In this document: piece after piece, positions 34,741-47,893 of the stretch
Layout: each line of letters opens with the position of its first letter
Position numbering within the stretch: position 1 is the stretch's first letter
Source of the DNA: Certhia americana
Taxonomy: Eukaryota > Chordata > Aves > Passeriformes > Certhiidae
DNA: 64,000 nt
Assembly (NCBI GenBank): GCA_018697195.1
Contig: CM031857.1
Location: 68,714,405 to 68,778,404 of the forward strand
Direction: 5' to 3'
The notes under the pieces: model-generated
The model's database searches: none
The model's input: the letters and a program-made list of their open reading frames with translations, nothing else
What the model was told of the DNA's origin: nothing
Position numbers and translations under genes: made by a program

Positions 34741-35501
34741 ATATTCTTTGATTCTCTGACTTCTAATTAATTTGGCATGATCTCTTGCCATTTTCATAAA
34801 AAGTCTCTATAGGGATTTTTATTTTAGATAATTACAAGCTGGTTTTGATGGATCAAATTCACCTCTACCTCTAGAAATAAGGAACTTCTGAAGACACCAC
34901 AACTGGGTCACTTTTCTGTATATATTTCTGTATATATATAATAATGGAAATATCTGAAAGTTAAATTGATAAACCATTTCTACCTGAAATGTAAATCAGA
35001 TCCCAACTTAAAAGCTGTTACTCTGAGAACAGTATGATGCTCTGGTTAAGCAGAAAAAAGGGAATTTCTGTTGTATATAGTTATTGTCAGTCAGTTTTTG
35101 TGTTACTGTACTTTGGATTCTCAAGTGCTGCTATTTTTCCCCTGAGAAGTCAGTTTTTGGAGTTTGTTTTTTTGTTTTGTTTGATTTTTTTTTTGTGTGT
35201 GTGTCTTTTTTTGTAGTAAACTTGCATACATTAAGTGCAAGAAGCACTGACAGCATAATCCTGTTGTTATAAAGCTAAGTTTATACATTCAGGAGTTAAA
35301 TGTTCCTGAATTCTGACTGAAAACTGACATCACATGTTGGACTTGACAGGTTACGTATGACTGGGCTCAGGTCTCTGCCTAATTCTTCCTTCTTAACAAT
35401 GATGAGTGCTGCTACACATTGTGCTCTGGATATATCATGGACTCAACTCTTTCAACACTGAAATTTACATTAATGAAGAAATCAGTATTTTCAACTTTGT
35501 A

Positions 35502-35535
35502 TTTTGTCACAAGCCTCATGATGCTTGTGACAAAA
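35502..35535. repeat. 13-bp perfect inverted repeat with 8-nt loop
   Basis: TTTTGTCACAAGC at 35502-35514 is followed after eight bases (ctcatgat) by its exact reverse complement GCTTGTGACAAAA at 35523-35535. It could form a hairpin in DNA or RNA. It is too short for a typical miRNA precursor. No T run or known element accompanies it. Confidence 0.85.
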
Positions 35536-36070
35536 GGCACCTTCCTTACCCTTTTGCTTACCTACATAAGTTTAGGGTTGAAAATAGGTGTGTTCCCTCC
35601 CTGAATGCTCTTTAAAATCTTGGAGGTGGATGCGATGCGTTCATCAACACTTGTTCCTCATCTTGGCAGGACCCCTCTATAAATGCCTGGTGCAAAGAGT
35701 CAGTAAATTTTATGACAGGCTGGTTAGGAATTAGCATTTTAGTCATAAAACTTGCACTTTTAAAAGAGAAACTGCTGCTTACTAGAAATGTTAACTTTAC
35801 GGCAGCAGCAACAGCTGTATGGGGAGCACAGACCAGAACAATAACACTTCTTACTAGTAGTGTCTAATATAGTACATTCTTCACTGAGTGAAAAATTTTG
35901 AGTACCATGCTAAATTATTTATATTGCAGTGTTACTTTACTTCTAACTTTGATTTTTGCAATTAATATGAATGGAGGGCGAACACATCTAAATGGTGAAT
36001 GTTACAGTTCTCAGAGGCTGAGTAACTTTGTTCTTAGAGGGTCATGCATCTTTGAGGTGAGAATCTGAAA

Positions 36071-36093
36071 GATTGCTAATTCATTTAGCAATC
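36071..36093. repeat. 9-bp inverted repeat with 5-nt loop
   Basis: GATTGCTAA (36071-36079) and TTAGCAATC (36085-36093) are exact reverse complements. Confidence 0.75.
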
Positions 36094-36734
36094 TATTGTT
36101 CATTTCATGCTTTCAAGAGCAATGAATTGTCAAGAATTTAAGAATCAAATTGATCAAGGAGGTATACCCAAGAAATGAAGCATGAGCCATTGTGTGTTTT
36201 TCTCTCCACTCCCCCAAATAAGTAAATGAGTCTGTCAGCTTTTTTTCTTTTTGACATTTCTAGTTGTGAAAAAGTGTCTTCAGTTCTGTAATATCTTGCC
36301 TTGCATATCATTGGCCTTAATAAGAACTCAGCAGAAGAAAGTGTCCTTCCAATTATGCGCTTACAGTTGAATTGGTATTTGGAGTCTTCCCACAGTGAGC
36401 ACACAATTCATGATATAGAAATTGCCTACAAAGAAAACTAATGGTTTTGTAAGTTGAGAGGGCATCTATTCCATAGTAATTATTAACTTGGAACTTTGTG
36501 CACTTGCTGTTAGTTCTAAGGAACGTCTGGAGTAAAGTGTTGTTGGGATTTTCTTTTTACCTCCATGATCAGACTCTTCAATGGGGTGTCATGAAACCAG
36601 TACAGTTATTAAGGCTGTATTATAGATGTTAAATCTGAAAAATATATGTGATGCGAGACATTAACATGATTCTTTCCTTCCTCAATTCTCTTAAGGGCCT
36701 ATAATGCAAGAAGATACTGCAGCTTTGTTAATTC

Positions 36735-36760
36735 TTTAATACAAAAGAATTTGTATTAAA
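36735..36760. repeat. 11-bp inverted repeat with 4-nt loop
   Basis: TTTAATACAAA (36735-36745) and TTTGTATTAAA (36750-36760) are exact reverse complements around AGAA. Confidence 0.75.
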
Positions 36761-36839
36761 TCATCAAGTATTACTAACTTGATGTATGGTAAGATACATT
36801 ATTCTTTATTTGCTTTTTGCTTTCAAAAAGTCAAATAAC

Positions 36840-37558
36840 TGTAAAAGGTCCTGTACCTGGGTTAGGGCAACTCTTGTCAGCACAGGCTAGGGATGAACAG
36901 AAGGGCTTGGGGGTGCTGGTGGGTGAGGGGCTGGACATGACCGAGCCATGGGCACTCCCAGCCCAGAAACCAAACGTGTCCTGGGCTGCATCCAGAGCAG
37001 TGTGGGCAGCAGGGGAGGGAGGGGATTCTGCCCCTCTGCTCTGCTCTGCTGAGACCCCACCTGCAGGGCTGTGTCCAGCTCTGGGGCCCCAGCACAGGAA
37101 GGACAGGGACCTGTGGGAAAAGTACAGGGGAGAAACACCAAAATGATCAGAGGGATGGAGCACCTCTCCTATGAAGAAAATGTGTGAGAAATATGTGTGT
37201 ACCTGTGAGAGTTTGGATTGTTCAGCCTGGAGAAGAGAAGGGTCCAGGGAGCCCTTATGGCAGCCTTACAGTGCCTAAAGGGGACATGCAGGAAAGATGT
37301 GGTATAATTATTTTAGCAATGTCTTCTTGTGATAGGACAAGGGATAATGGTTTTAAAGTGAAAGATATTAGATTCAGACTAGCTGTAAGGAAGAAACTTT
37401 TTATTATGAGGATGGTGAACCACTGGAAAGGTTGCCTGTGGAGGTGGTAAATATGTCATATATGGAAACATTCAAGGCCAGGTTGAAGGATACTGCTTCT
37501 TATTGCAGAGTGGTTGGACTAGATGACCTTTAAAGGTTTCTTACAATTAACTTTGTAA
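36840..37558 (+). mobile_element. CR1 LINE, ~0.7 kb 3' part with decayed reverse-transcriptase ORF end
   Basis: The longest mobile relic here. It follows the CR1 consensus from 'ggtcctgtacctgggt' through 'gaccccacctgcag', 'cagctctggggccccagcac', 'atgatcagagggatggagca', 'ttgttcagcctggagaagag' and 'tagattcagactagctgta' to 'ggttggactagatgaccttt'. The C-terminal end of the ORF2 polymerase can still be read in pieces: AQKPN...GPQHRKDRDL in one + frame up to a stop near 37144, then DNGFKVKDIRFRLAVRKKLF in another + frame further on. It is frameshifted and stop-interrupted, so inactive. Its GC content is much higher than its surroundings. It lacks the endonuclease and most of the polymerase. Confidence 0.95.
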
Positions 37559-39652
37559 ATGCCATCACGGCATTTTTGATGTTTCTTGTTATTTCCCTGT
37601 GGCTTTTTTAAAGACTTACTCATGATATTTGGGCTATATAAGTACTACATATAGAACTTGATCCCCTGTCTGTGGTCCCTGCTTATAGAGTGACCAACTG
37701 TATTTTATGTGTGAGCAGTATACATATAAGTTATGAGAAAAGATGGTGTGTGAGGTTTTTTAAATAAAGAGTCTAGTGAAGTTTGCTTTTGTTTTGCTTT
37801 ACAGGTTTCAGGAGACTCTTTATTACTTCTGCATCTCAGCCCTAAACTGTTAATTGTAGTGATAATGGTGATTTTTGCGGGCTTATTTCCTTGGATTTTT
37901 TCTTGGGTTTTTTTTTTTGATGCCTGTGTTCATGCTTGTGCAAGTGTTAACTCAATCCCACTCCCCATCTTTTTTCAGAACTTCTAATTATAGAGCATCT
38001 GTGTTACAAAAGTGATTAAACAGCTCACATTACAAATCGCGTGTGAGATTTAATCCAGATTTGGGGCTTGTGAAATGCATAGAATTCAGTCCAGTATTAT
38101 TTCTACTCCTAATTAGTACAGAGTTGTTTTGCACTTCAAATGATAGATACCATACTATTAACTCTCAGCTATCCAGAGGCAGCTTATCTTCGTGCTGACT
38201 CCCACAGACTGACTCCTGCCCTGGTCTTGTTTGGCACCCAAGCCTGTGCTTGGACCTGTTTAGTCACAGCAACTGTGCTAAGAGCTTGGATTTAGGTTTG
38301 TGTTTGGAAAAGTTGCCACAGCCACCCAAAGTCCCTGATCTTGAGTCCTTTGCAACTGATCTAGCTGCATCCAGAGCTATCTTTAATTTCCTAGACTAGT
38401 ATCATCAGGACTACTGGGAAATATGGTGCAGAAATTTAGATGTGAAGCCAGCTTGGGTTTGACATGCCTGGTTGTAATGAAAACCATGAACAGATTAGGT
38501 GAGACTGAAGCACTTGCCTTTGGGACCAGGTTGGGCATGAGCATCACTCTTCTCGCACATCTTGAATATCCATATTAACCAGTTCTTTTTTTAATGATAA
38601 TGAGAAATTCATATCAGACTGATGTATATTACATTTAAGTTCATTTATGAGGCCAGATTTAGGTGTATTGCTTGCTTGTACAATGGGTTGTTCTGAATTC
38701 CTTCTTTAGCATAATTAAAAGTCACCTTTCTCAAGAATTCCAACTCCTGAGTGCTATAGCTAATTTAAAAGGTTGGGCATCTTCTTACCTGCTTTCCTTT
38801 GGACCAGTGGTTTCCACGCTCGCTTCACCATCAGTCATTTAGGTTAGAGGGTAATCTGGTGTGTGCTCCTGTTCAAAGCAGGGCTGGTGCTGAATTCAGA
38901 CTATATTGCTTAAGACTTTGTCAGAGGGATCTTAAAAGCCCCAGAGCGGAATGATTTTCCACACACAGTGAGTGACTGGTCCCAGTGCTTGATTTTCCTT
39001 GTGTATTGTCATCACTGAGCAAGTATTCATGAGGGATGTACTCAGTGCCTCCTTCTACAGAACCCTGGAGCTCCGAGCTCTCTCTTGACAGGGGGAACCC
39101 TGCCATGGGAAGAAATGTAGCCCAGGTCTCTGGGTTGCTGAACAGCCCTGAAAACTGCTCTGCTGTCAAGTGACAAAGGGCAGAAGGCATTTGGAGGGAA
39201 AGAATGTCCAAACTCTAATGAATTGCTCACATTTCCAACACTGAAAAAAGAATTGTGGGTCTCCTACTATTTCCTGCCAGCTTGTTTAAACATTGTAGCA
39301 CTCAGGGCACTGGATGCTGTGAATGCTCTTAATTGTTCCTGAAATTATCTCCCTCATGAGGCCTCTTCCTCAATACATGGCATCTGGGTATTCTCCGATG
39401 ATTCCTGTTTCTGACTAACTGTAGGTTTAAGTGCCTGGATTGCTTGCCACAGGACTCATGTAATCTAATTTAATTTACCTAAAATTTTTCATTCATTTGC
39501 CATCTAGTCTAAGCTAGTTAACAAGATTGCTCTGTCGCCAGATCAAGAAATGCAATTTCAGATTAGGCTTTTTTCCACCCAAAGCCTTATGTCTAAACTG
39601 GAGTCAGTGCAATCAGCATTTAAAATACTGGGACTGTAAACTGCACCTTTCA

Positions 39653-39700
39653 GTACCTTTCAAACAATGTACCTTTCAAAAAATGTACCTTTCAAAAAAT
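39653..39700 (+). repeat. 16-bp minisatellite, three copies
   Basis: Three head-to-tail copies of GTACCTTTCAAAAAAT, the first with one difference (AAACAAT). A related half-unit precedes them. Confidence 0.9.
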
Positions 39701-41741
39701 GTCTCTAAGAAAACAATAGCTTTTGGTCTCACTGGAACTTGTGGAAGAGTTCCTCAGTTATAGGAAAATTGCTTTTCTTTCTGTGAAATTCAGTTGTGCA
39801 ATTTTCCACAGTTTCCAGTGTTCCTACCCTTCGGGAACATCTGTCCTGTGGCTGAGGATACCACAACTTCCAGAGTTGCCAGTCCCCTGGGTTCCTCCCG
39901 GATCCTGCCTTGTATTTGGCAATAAATTTCACTCTGTGGTGTTTCGAATGGGATGGTTTGGTCTTTGTGAAATCCTGTTTTCCTACAGACTTTGTTTCAT
40001 AAGCAAATAAGGATCAGCTGTTTGCTCCCTTCTGATCCAAGAATTGTCAGGACATAATGAAACAAATATACAGATGTCAAAATTTTTTCACAAAACATAC
40101 CGTTAAGCTGTGGGACTCCTTCCCCCAGTATTTTGGTATTTGTTGTGATTTAAGTGGCTGAGTTCTTTACAAAGACCAAAGAAACCAGTTTCCATGGCTG
40201 GGCTACTTTTTGGTATGGCTTATGGGGGCTGTATGTTTCCATGATGGAGCTGGCAAGGTGTGTTGAGAGTGCCATACAGCAAGCTGCTGGTCAAAAATGT
40301 TCATGTTTCCAGCTCATTTACTTAGTTTATGAACAGTGTTTCTAGATATTATTTTGGGATTATTTGCTACTTGAGTAATTTTGAGATTACCAAGTGCTCC
40401 AAGACCTACAGCTCCATTTGATTCTTGAATCCTTCCTCTGTACCAGTGAATGCTCCCCCAGTTCTGAGTTTTACTTAGACACTTGGCACAAAGAAGAACA
40501 ATCCTGCTGCAGGAGTGCTGCTCAGTCTCTAGGCAACACTTTCCAGGTGGGTCTTAAGGACTTGCACTGACATGGATTAAACTGATTTTCAGAGGCAGCC
40601 TGGGACACTCAGCTCAGTGCAGCTGCAGAAAGGGACCCTTGACACGCAGGCCAGTGGTGCAGAACAGCTTGCATTTGTGCAGATACAGCAGACTGCAACA
40701 GACTGACTGTGTCCATGCTGCATATCTATATAATGCTCAGTTGTCCTAGGACTTCTGAGATAGTATTTGGAGGACTGAGACTGTAGAAGAGGAAAAAGAG
40801 TCAAACCTGGTGCAGTCCTAATCATACTGCCTGTTGGGAGCCTCCTCTAGAATAATTTCATGCCTGAACTGCATCCAAGTCCAGTCAATGGGGAGAGAAT
40901 TTACTCAGAGCAGTCCAATATAGCAGCAGAGAATGACCTAAGAGCTCTTCTGTGCAGGGGACTGGGGCTCCAGTGCTTGCTTCCAGTCCATGACGCCTTC
41001 ATTGAGCAATGTGGGCAGAACACTAAAACCTATTTTCATGACACCACAAATTTACTTTGCTGCAAGCTCAATCAGGTAAAGCCTGTGAAAAACCTCTGTA
41101 TTGTTTAAGAAGCAGTGGAGACTCCTTCTGTCATCTCTGGGAAACTGAGTCAGTTTCTCCAAAATAAGCAAGATTTTCTTGTGATTTTGAAGGTTAAGCC
41201 GGGATGTTTTAATTTCTTATATGAAATGAGAAGTGATCCAAAATGGGCAATGGGAGAGTCTATTACCACTTATAAGCTCAAACTTACCCTCGCCACTACT
41301 ATATATGTTAAAATGATGTGACTGTGTGACTTCCAGGCAGGTAGCAGAAAGAGCATGTTAATATTTAATTTTCATTCTGTGTGACATAGGAGTGCCTGCC
41401 CGCTCCCACCTCCTCTCCACTTCCCATCTTCTGGCAGGACAGTTTCCACACAAAGGAAGGAAGTTTCAGAGAGCTCTGAAAATACCCTTGGGTCTGAACA
41501 GCCATGAAAGGAAGGTGTGTTACTGAATACACTCACCCTGCCCAGGCAGGGAGACCACCCTTTGGGTAGTTTCACAGGCTGTAAAGCTTCAAATTGTGTG
41601 CCAATGTTAGCACACAATCTTCACTTTGCATTTGTAAGTGGTCCCCTTGGTCTTGAAGTGTGGGGGAGTTTAGAAGAGACTCTTTTCTTTGTGGGACTGA
41701 GGTATTCTCTGATATTTTTTAAATCTCAGTCAAAGATTTTA

Positions 41742-41781
41742 GTTAAGGAACCAATGGTTTGTTCCTTAACCAAAACCATTG
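41742..41781. repeat. two interleaved inverted repeats
   Basis: GTTAAGGAAC (41742-41751) pairs with GTTCCTTAAC (41761-41770). Within and beyond it, CAATGGTTT (41752-41760) pairs with AAACCATTG (41773-41781). The loop of the first hairpin forms the 5' arm of the second, a pseudoknot-like order. Confidence 0.8.
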
Positions 41782-42591
41782 AAAATATAACTTGTTTAAT
41801 ATTTTAGTCATGTTATTCCTCCTTTGGTTTTCTGTAATGAGGTACAGAAAGGATGGCAGAGCTGTTGGCACAAGCATAAAGGATCATCAGTTGCTCTCTG
41901 AGGGGTTGGATGGGTATCTGGGAGGTAACACTTCACCTGAGCTTTGTCTTCATTCCTGGTGCCCACCCAGAAGGCTCAATAAAAACCTGTTTTGTTGGTT
42001 TTCTTCCTTTTGCTATTCTAGTGAGAGGAGGCTTCTTGAATTCAGCTATATAAAGTTTTAATAAGTGACCTATTTGTGAGACTCCTTTCCACATTGGCAA
42101 ACACTGTGGATGGGAGGCAGCTCCTTGAGCTCTCTGCCCCTCAGCCACCCCCTCCTCCCTGTCCCCTCTCCATGGGGCCCAACTGAGGCAGAGAGAGCTT
42201 GACCTGAACTCACCAGCTGAGAAATACAGCAGCTGGACATGGCGTTTCTGCACCTTGCTGTACCGACACCAAAACAAACAGGGGCCTTGTGGTGAAACTG
42301 GTGGGGTGTGCTGTCTGCCCCGACTGATGAGAAACTTCTCAGGTCCAATGCAAACATCTCTTGCTGAATGCTGGGGCCCACACTGTTGTTGACACAGCGA
42401 TAAAGTCGCGTTTGCACCGTACAGCAGCTTTTCTTTCCCTGCTTGTGAAAGGTGAGGTGTGCCCGAGCACTGAGAAAGCTGTGGGTTGGGATCTGGTGTG
42501 TCATGCTTTGCAAGGAGAAATCCCAGTGTCTGTCTGGAAGGGGCATAACATGCCCTGCTTCCTCCTTCTCTACCTGCTGCTCTCAGTTTTG

Positions 42592-42608
42592 TTTTTTTTT
42601 TTTTTTTT
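42592..42608 (+). repeat. T homopolymer
   Basis: Run of about 17 T in the intergenic region, with no recognisable retroposon attached. Confidence 0.85.
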
Positions 42609-45600
42609 CTCCAAATACAAACTCTGGATTAATTTCTCCTTAAAAAGAAAAGACAGTTCTTTCAAATAATACTTTTTGCATGCTGATATTATTTAGGCAC
42701 AATGTATTCCTGAAAATGGGATTAAGAACTAGAACTGGGGGAGAAGCCTGAAATCCAAAGCAAAATACTTAATAAGAGTGATTGAAAAAGTGAAGATGTA
42801 ACTTTGCACATTCTTTGAAATCCAGATGAGTTCATAGCATTCAAGACAGTATGGCAGGAGTTTTTAAAGAATAATCCAGATCATCATATGATATTCCAGT
42901 AAATACTGAAAAAGAATTATTGCTCAAGATTATGAGGCCAGGTATTTTTTATGAAAATAATGCTGAGTTAATGTCCACAGGTAACTCTGGTCAGATTTGT
43001 TCCACAGACAGTTAACAAAGACTTTTTAAAGAAAATGCCAACAGCTGACTAAATACTTAATTTTGCTTTAACAGGAAGGAGTTCATGGGCTGTACTGATG
43101 ACAGCCTACTCCTCCATCTCTGACAGACTTGAAAGATATTCATACTGCTACAGTGAAGATGAAATATGTACGTTACATATGTTGTAAAGAGACAAGATAC
43201 ATAAAGAGGAGAATAAGCAGACATCAATTAACATCTGGTTTCACCTGAGGCAGATGTGGCTTTCACATGTTGGATTTGGTTCCATTTTACTGTTCACATA
43301 CAGGCTTTGTGAGAGACCAGAGGCATAGGTTGATTGCAAGCAGAGTTCATTTTTCATGTCTAGGTACCTAAGAATGCAGCATTTAATGCAAGGAGAACAA
43401 ACCCATCCATGTTTGTCTTCAAGTTGTACTTGGAAAGCGGAAGAAAAATGCACATTTCAAGTCTGCAGCATTGCTTCCTTTTCCATGGTTTTCCAGTGAG
43501 CTGATCTGTAAGCTCATTTGCAGCTCTGTAGAAAATTGTCATCCCCAGTATTTCATCTGCTATTTCTCTACAGTAAGTAATAAAAGCTACAAGAGTGATA
43601 TCCAGTGTTCTTGAAATGCCCAAATTTGGTTGTAACAGAGTTCAAGGTTTGTGTAAATATCTTCATCCTGGAACACATTGGTTTATTTAACATGTTGGGT
43701 AGTTTATTTGTATGCATCTCAAAACCACTGCATAGTTTGGCATGGGAAGGGAACAGCAGCCAACTGGCGTGTCAGGAGTGAGGTCAGCTGGCAAAACGGT
43801 GAGGAAGCTGGCACAATACCTGCCTGCCACTGGTTTTGCTCCAGCTGATACTAATGCCCCATGCCATCAGGAGCTCTGAAGTCACCCACAAGTCAAACAA
43901 CATTAAAGAAACATTGTAGACACTTATATAACACTGTAAACTTGAATCGTTTTTGTTAAAGGAATGTGCTTTATCAATGGAAACAGGAATCTGGATTTGG
44001 GGGAAAGAAGACTGGTGGGAGGTGGGCTGTTTCTGGGGGTGAGGTGAAGAGGAGTCTTTTCTTTGAGAAGAGTGAAATTCTTTCCTCTGGAAGGTCTCTA
44101 CCAGGTGTTTTGGTGAAGTCTTGTGGAGGAATGTGCACTAATAAAAAATTGAGATTCAGTGAACAAATCAGGAGGCAAGGCTAGATTTACGTCCTTGGCA
44201 GCTCAGGCCAGTCTCCATATGCTGTTAACATTTGATGGCGAGAGAAATTAACTGTATCATACACTATTGCACAGCTTGCATGTTAAGCCTCTCCTGTTTA
44301 AAACCTATTTAATACAAATGGAAAAGATAAAATGAGAATTTTATCAAGTGAGAACAGATGGCAAAATTTTCAGGCTCTGGAAGTCAGAGGGAGACTTCTC
44401 CATGGCCAAGAAAGAGGTAGGACAAGGAGCTCTCCTCAGGGCACTGTGTCAACACTTTCCAGCAGGAGTAGCAAAATCCTGCAGCAATGTGCATTGTGTT
44501 GCAATAGCTTACCTTTGGAGCTAGCAATTCCCCCTTTTCTTTGCTGTGGTTTGAAGCTGCAAGTATTGTGGGGCATAAAGTTCCATGGCAGCCATGGTCA
44601 TTACTCCTGATAACAGTTAATTCATTAAGCTGCATTTGCTAGTTCCTGCTTCAGCAAGACTTGGGGAGTATGATGTGGCACTGTTGTTCTTGGTTGTCTT
44701 CCTTTCTTTTATCTCAGGAAATGTAGGAGCTTATTATTAATTTTTGTGGTGTCTAAGTTGCTCTCAGACCATCTGTCTGTCTCCACCTCTTCCTGGGCTG
44801 CAGTGCCAGTGAGCAAAGGAGCTGTAACAGAAATTGGTGGGACCCTGCCCAGAGTCCAGAGCCTCCAAATAAAGCAGGGAGGATGCATTAAAACAATTAG
44901 TTCAGGAACTCTGCAGTTTATTTAATTTATTAAAGATGTGGTCTGACTTGAGCTCCTTAAAAGCCTTAGTTACAATTCTCGTAAGATGTGAGCCTTTTCA
45001 AGGCTCTGAAACAAACTCCACTTCCCATTTTGTCCAAAAGCTGTGTCACTAAGACACCTGCCAGAGGAAACTGCAATTCTTGTTTTATCTGCAGGGGATT
45101 TTTAAAATCCGTATCAATTCGAAAGATGATGGTTTTGCCATGCCAAAACAGCACCCCCAAGTGACAAAGTTTCTGGGGGCTATTTTCCCTGTCCCTGATG
45201 ATAACTTTTTTCTTACCCAATAAAAATTTATTAGGTCTCTGAAATAGCAATATCATTAATGAATTATTTACTGGTTTGCTTTACCTCCCAGCAGAGTGCC
45301 CTAAACTGATAGGCCTTAAAGTAATTTCCCCTCTCTCTTTGTTCTATGTATATTTAAGTAATTACTTTATACAAAGGAGTGGAACAGCTCCAGGAGCAGA
45401 GCTTGGCAGAACAGGGCTGCTTTGTCAGGGCAGGCAGGATCCTCTCCCAAGAGATGACTGCTAAGGATTCCACATCTGAACCAGTATCTCCCAAATCCAG
45501 CATGCTAGATGTTGAATAAAACCAGTACTGCCTTAATTTTGCAGATAATGCTGAAATTCAGCCGCCTGAGCATTTCATGCGCCCCAAAACAGTTTGGTTT

Positions 45601-47893
45601 GTTTCAATGTCATTAAGGACACTGCTCTTCAAGACCCATTTAGCTTTGGAAAAATGCCTTTTAATTTCTTTCAGTGGCTTATTTTCAAGACTTAAGTAAA
45701 ATGAAAAAAACCAAGGAATTTATTGACACATCTATAGCTTGCTGGGCCTTACAGAGAAAAGGCAGTGAGGGAAGTGCAGCTGCAGGTTGATCGCTGCAGG
45801 GCAAGGAGATAACTTTTCATTTTCTGTCTGCCGCAAGATGATGGATTTCAGTTCATCTGGAAAATAGACATGGCTGCAGGATCTCAGTTCAGCTCTGACC
45901 TTCTGGGCGGTTCCTATCATTGCAGGGCCTGGGGGTTTCGTTTGGTTTGTAATCACTTTTGCACTGCCTTGTGCTCAGTAAACATTTTGAAAGCTGACTG
46001 CAGCTCTAACTACTAGAGACTTTATTTTCCAGTGTAATCTGAGATTTGAGGCATGTTTTGCAGAAGGGTAGAGCTGTGGGCACTCATGAAATATACAGCA
46101 GAGGCTGCCATCGCTCATGTCTCTGCTCCTAATTGCTGTAAAACCTGGTAGCAACTAAATCACTTTATAGCCTCTGCAAATAAGAGCAACTGAAATACCA
46201 GGTCTGCCAAATGTTGTGGTATGACTGCAAATAAACTGCAGTGTCTGGGTGATTTTGGGGTGGATTATCTGACTGATCAAAATTTGTAAGGTGTAGTCTA
46301 CAGTACAGAATCTGAATTTCTCAGCAGCAAGTCATCAAAAAAATTGAATGATTGGCCAGGAAGTTAGTTGTTTACACTAAAACAGCTTTCTTTCAAGACT
46401 TTGGGTGTGGATGAAGCATAATATTTATTTAAAGATGGAGATATAACTTTACCATTCTCACATAATCTCATATGTACATCTCTGATGTAAATACCTTCTT
46501 ATCCCTAATGCCTCTGACTGTGCTAATTGTGTATCGCACTATTTATACAGTCAGGAAGAGACGAGTGAAAAAGAGAATCCTGTACGTCTTTTAGGGGTAC
46601 ACAAAAACATCCAAATCAGGGAATCACAACCTTTATTTTCACACAGGTTTTGTGGGTTTTAGCAAAGAAAAAGGCTTCTAAGCACACCTATTTTCTTCTT
46701 GCCACATAGTTTCTAGCAGTTACAGTGTAGTTTATGCCTAGAGATCAATCTGGACTTTTGGCCCATCTTTATAATAACACTGTTGCAGAGGATTGTGGGT
46801 TTGGTTCTCCATCCTTCACCTCTTTGGGCTGCAGGCAGGGGCTCTGAGCTGCAGCAGCCCTGTAAGCACTGAATGGCCCAGTTATTGCTGCAGAGAGGAG
46901 GTGCTTAGCAGGCCAGTCCCAACATGGCCTATTTCTCCCTTACCAAGGATTCCAAACTTGTTGACTGGGAAAACCCTACTTGCCAGAACAAGATCTTTTT
47001 ACACACAGTGAGAACAATCTCCTATTGTCTCCGGGGATAAAATGGTGCCAATAAAAGATAAAAACCCCATGCCAACACGGTGATGCATAAAACTGTGTTA
47101 ACTGCTTCACCACTATATTTAACTATGAGGTAAAAGCCTCTGAGAGAGGTGTTTTTGGGTCTAACAAATCCAAATAAATGGAATGTAGTGATTACACTGA
47201 AAACCCCCAAATGTTACATTCACAACTCTATAACTTTGCAACTATGAATATTACCATTTTTTTGTTTGTTTTTTCTTATGAACAACATAAGGTTGAGTGT
47301 CTGTATGGTGGGGCAGGAGTGAATGTTCAACTGCCGCTTGCCACCTTCCCAGCTTTATGGGGCTGCTGTCAGAGGTGAAGCCTTCATATTTTTGTTCTCC
47401 ACATCTGGAAAGAAGATGATGTAACACACTTCAATTTTTCATGGGAACGTGCCATTTCTTGTGCCTCCTCTCATGGTGCTTCTTCCCTCTACAGAAATAG
47501 AGGCTGCCTTAGTTTCCCCTTACTAGAGGAGCCCAGCTCTGAATGAACAACAGCTCCCTGAGGGTACCTGTTTGGTACAGCTAGGAAATTTTAGGAAATG
47601 GAAGGAGACTGGGGATGGGTCTTATCTAAGACATGCAGTGACTCGAAAACTGTGGAAGCTGGTCTGATATTTCTGATTATCTCTTCTCAGCTTTATGTCC
47701 TGACAATGAGCCTGAAGAATAGAGTTTTTTCTGCCCCAACTCCTCCTCTTCCTCTAACTCTTGATGGCCTGTCCTTCCAGGTAAGGTGCCCAGGGATAAG
47801 GTCAAGGTACTTCCAGTGGCAGTGTACTTCTTTTCACTGTGGGCTCTTTATGTAAGCTTTGTAGGTGAAGCCTGAATCACTTTCTCCAGAGAC

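Larger units (their letters stand above)
34741..36839. other. intergenic, with three short hairpin-forming inverted repeats
   Basis: No gene or named repeat. It contains perfect inverted repeats at 35502-35535, 36071-36093 and 36735-36760 (described separately) and a TG/T-rich low-complexity patch near 35165-35215. Confidence 0.7.
37559..47893. other. intergenic, no gene recognised
   Basis: About 10 kb with no coding gene I can support. It holds a 16-bp x 3 tandem repeat (39653-39700), two interleaved inverted repeats (41742-41781) and a GC-richer patch around 42070-42550 with a 158-codon minus-strand open frame lacking any recognisable domain. It also has a T tract at 42592-42608. It is probably part of the gene-poor interval downstream of NDFIP2. 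Confidence 0.65.

Noticed and set aside
36817..37163. Open frames on both strands of about 110 codons
   Set aside because: They lie in the CR1 relic. The + frame is part of the decayed polymerase end and the minus frames are shadows.
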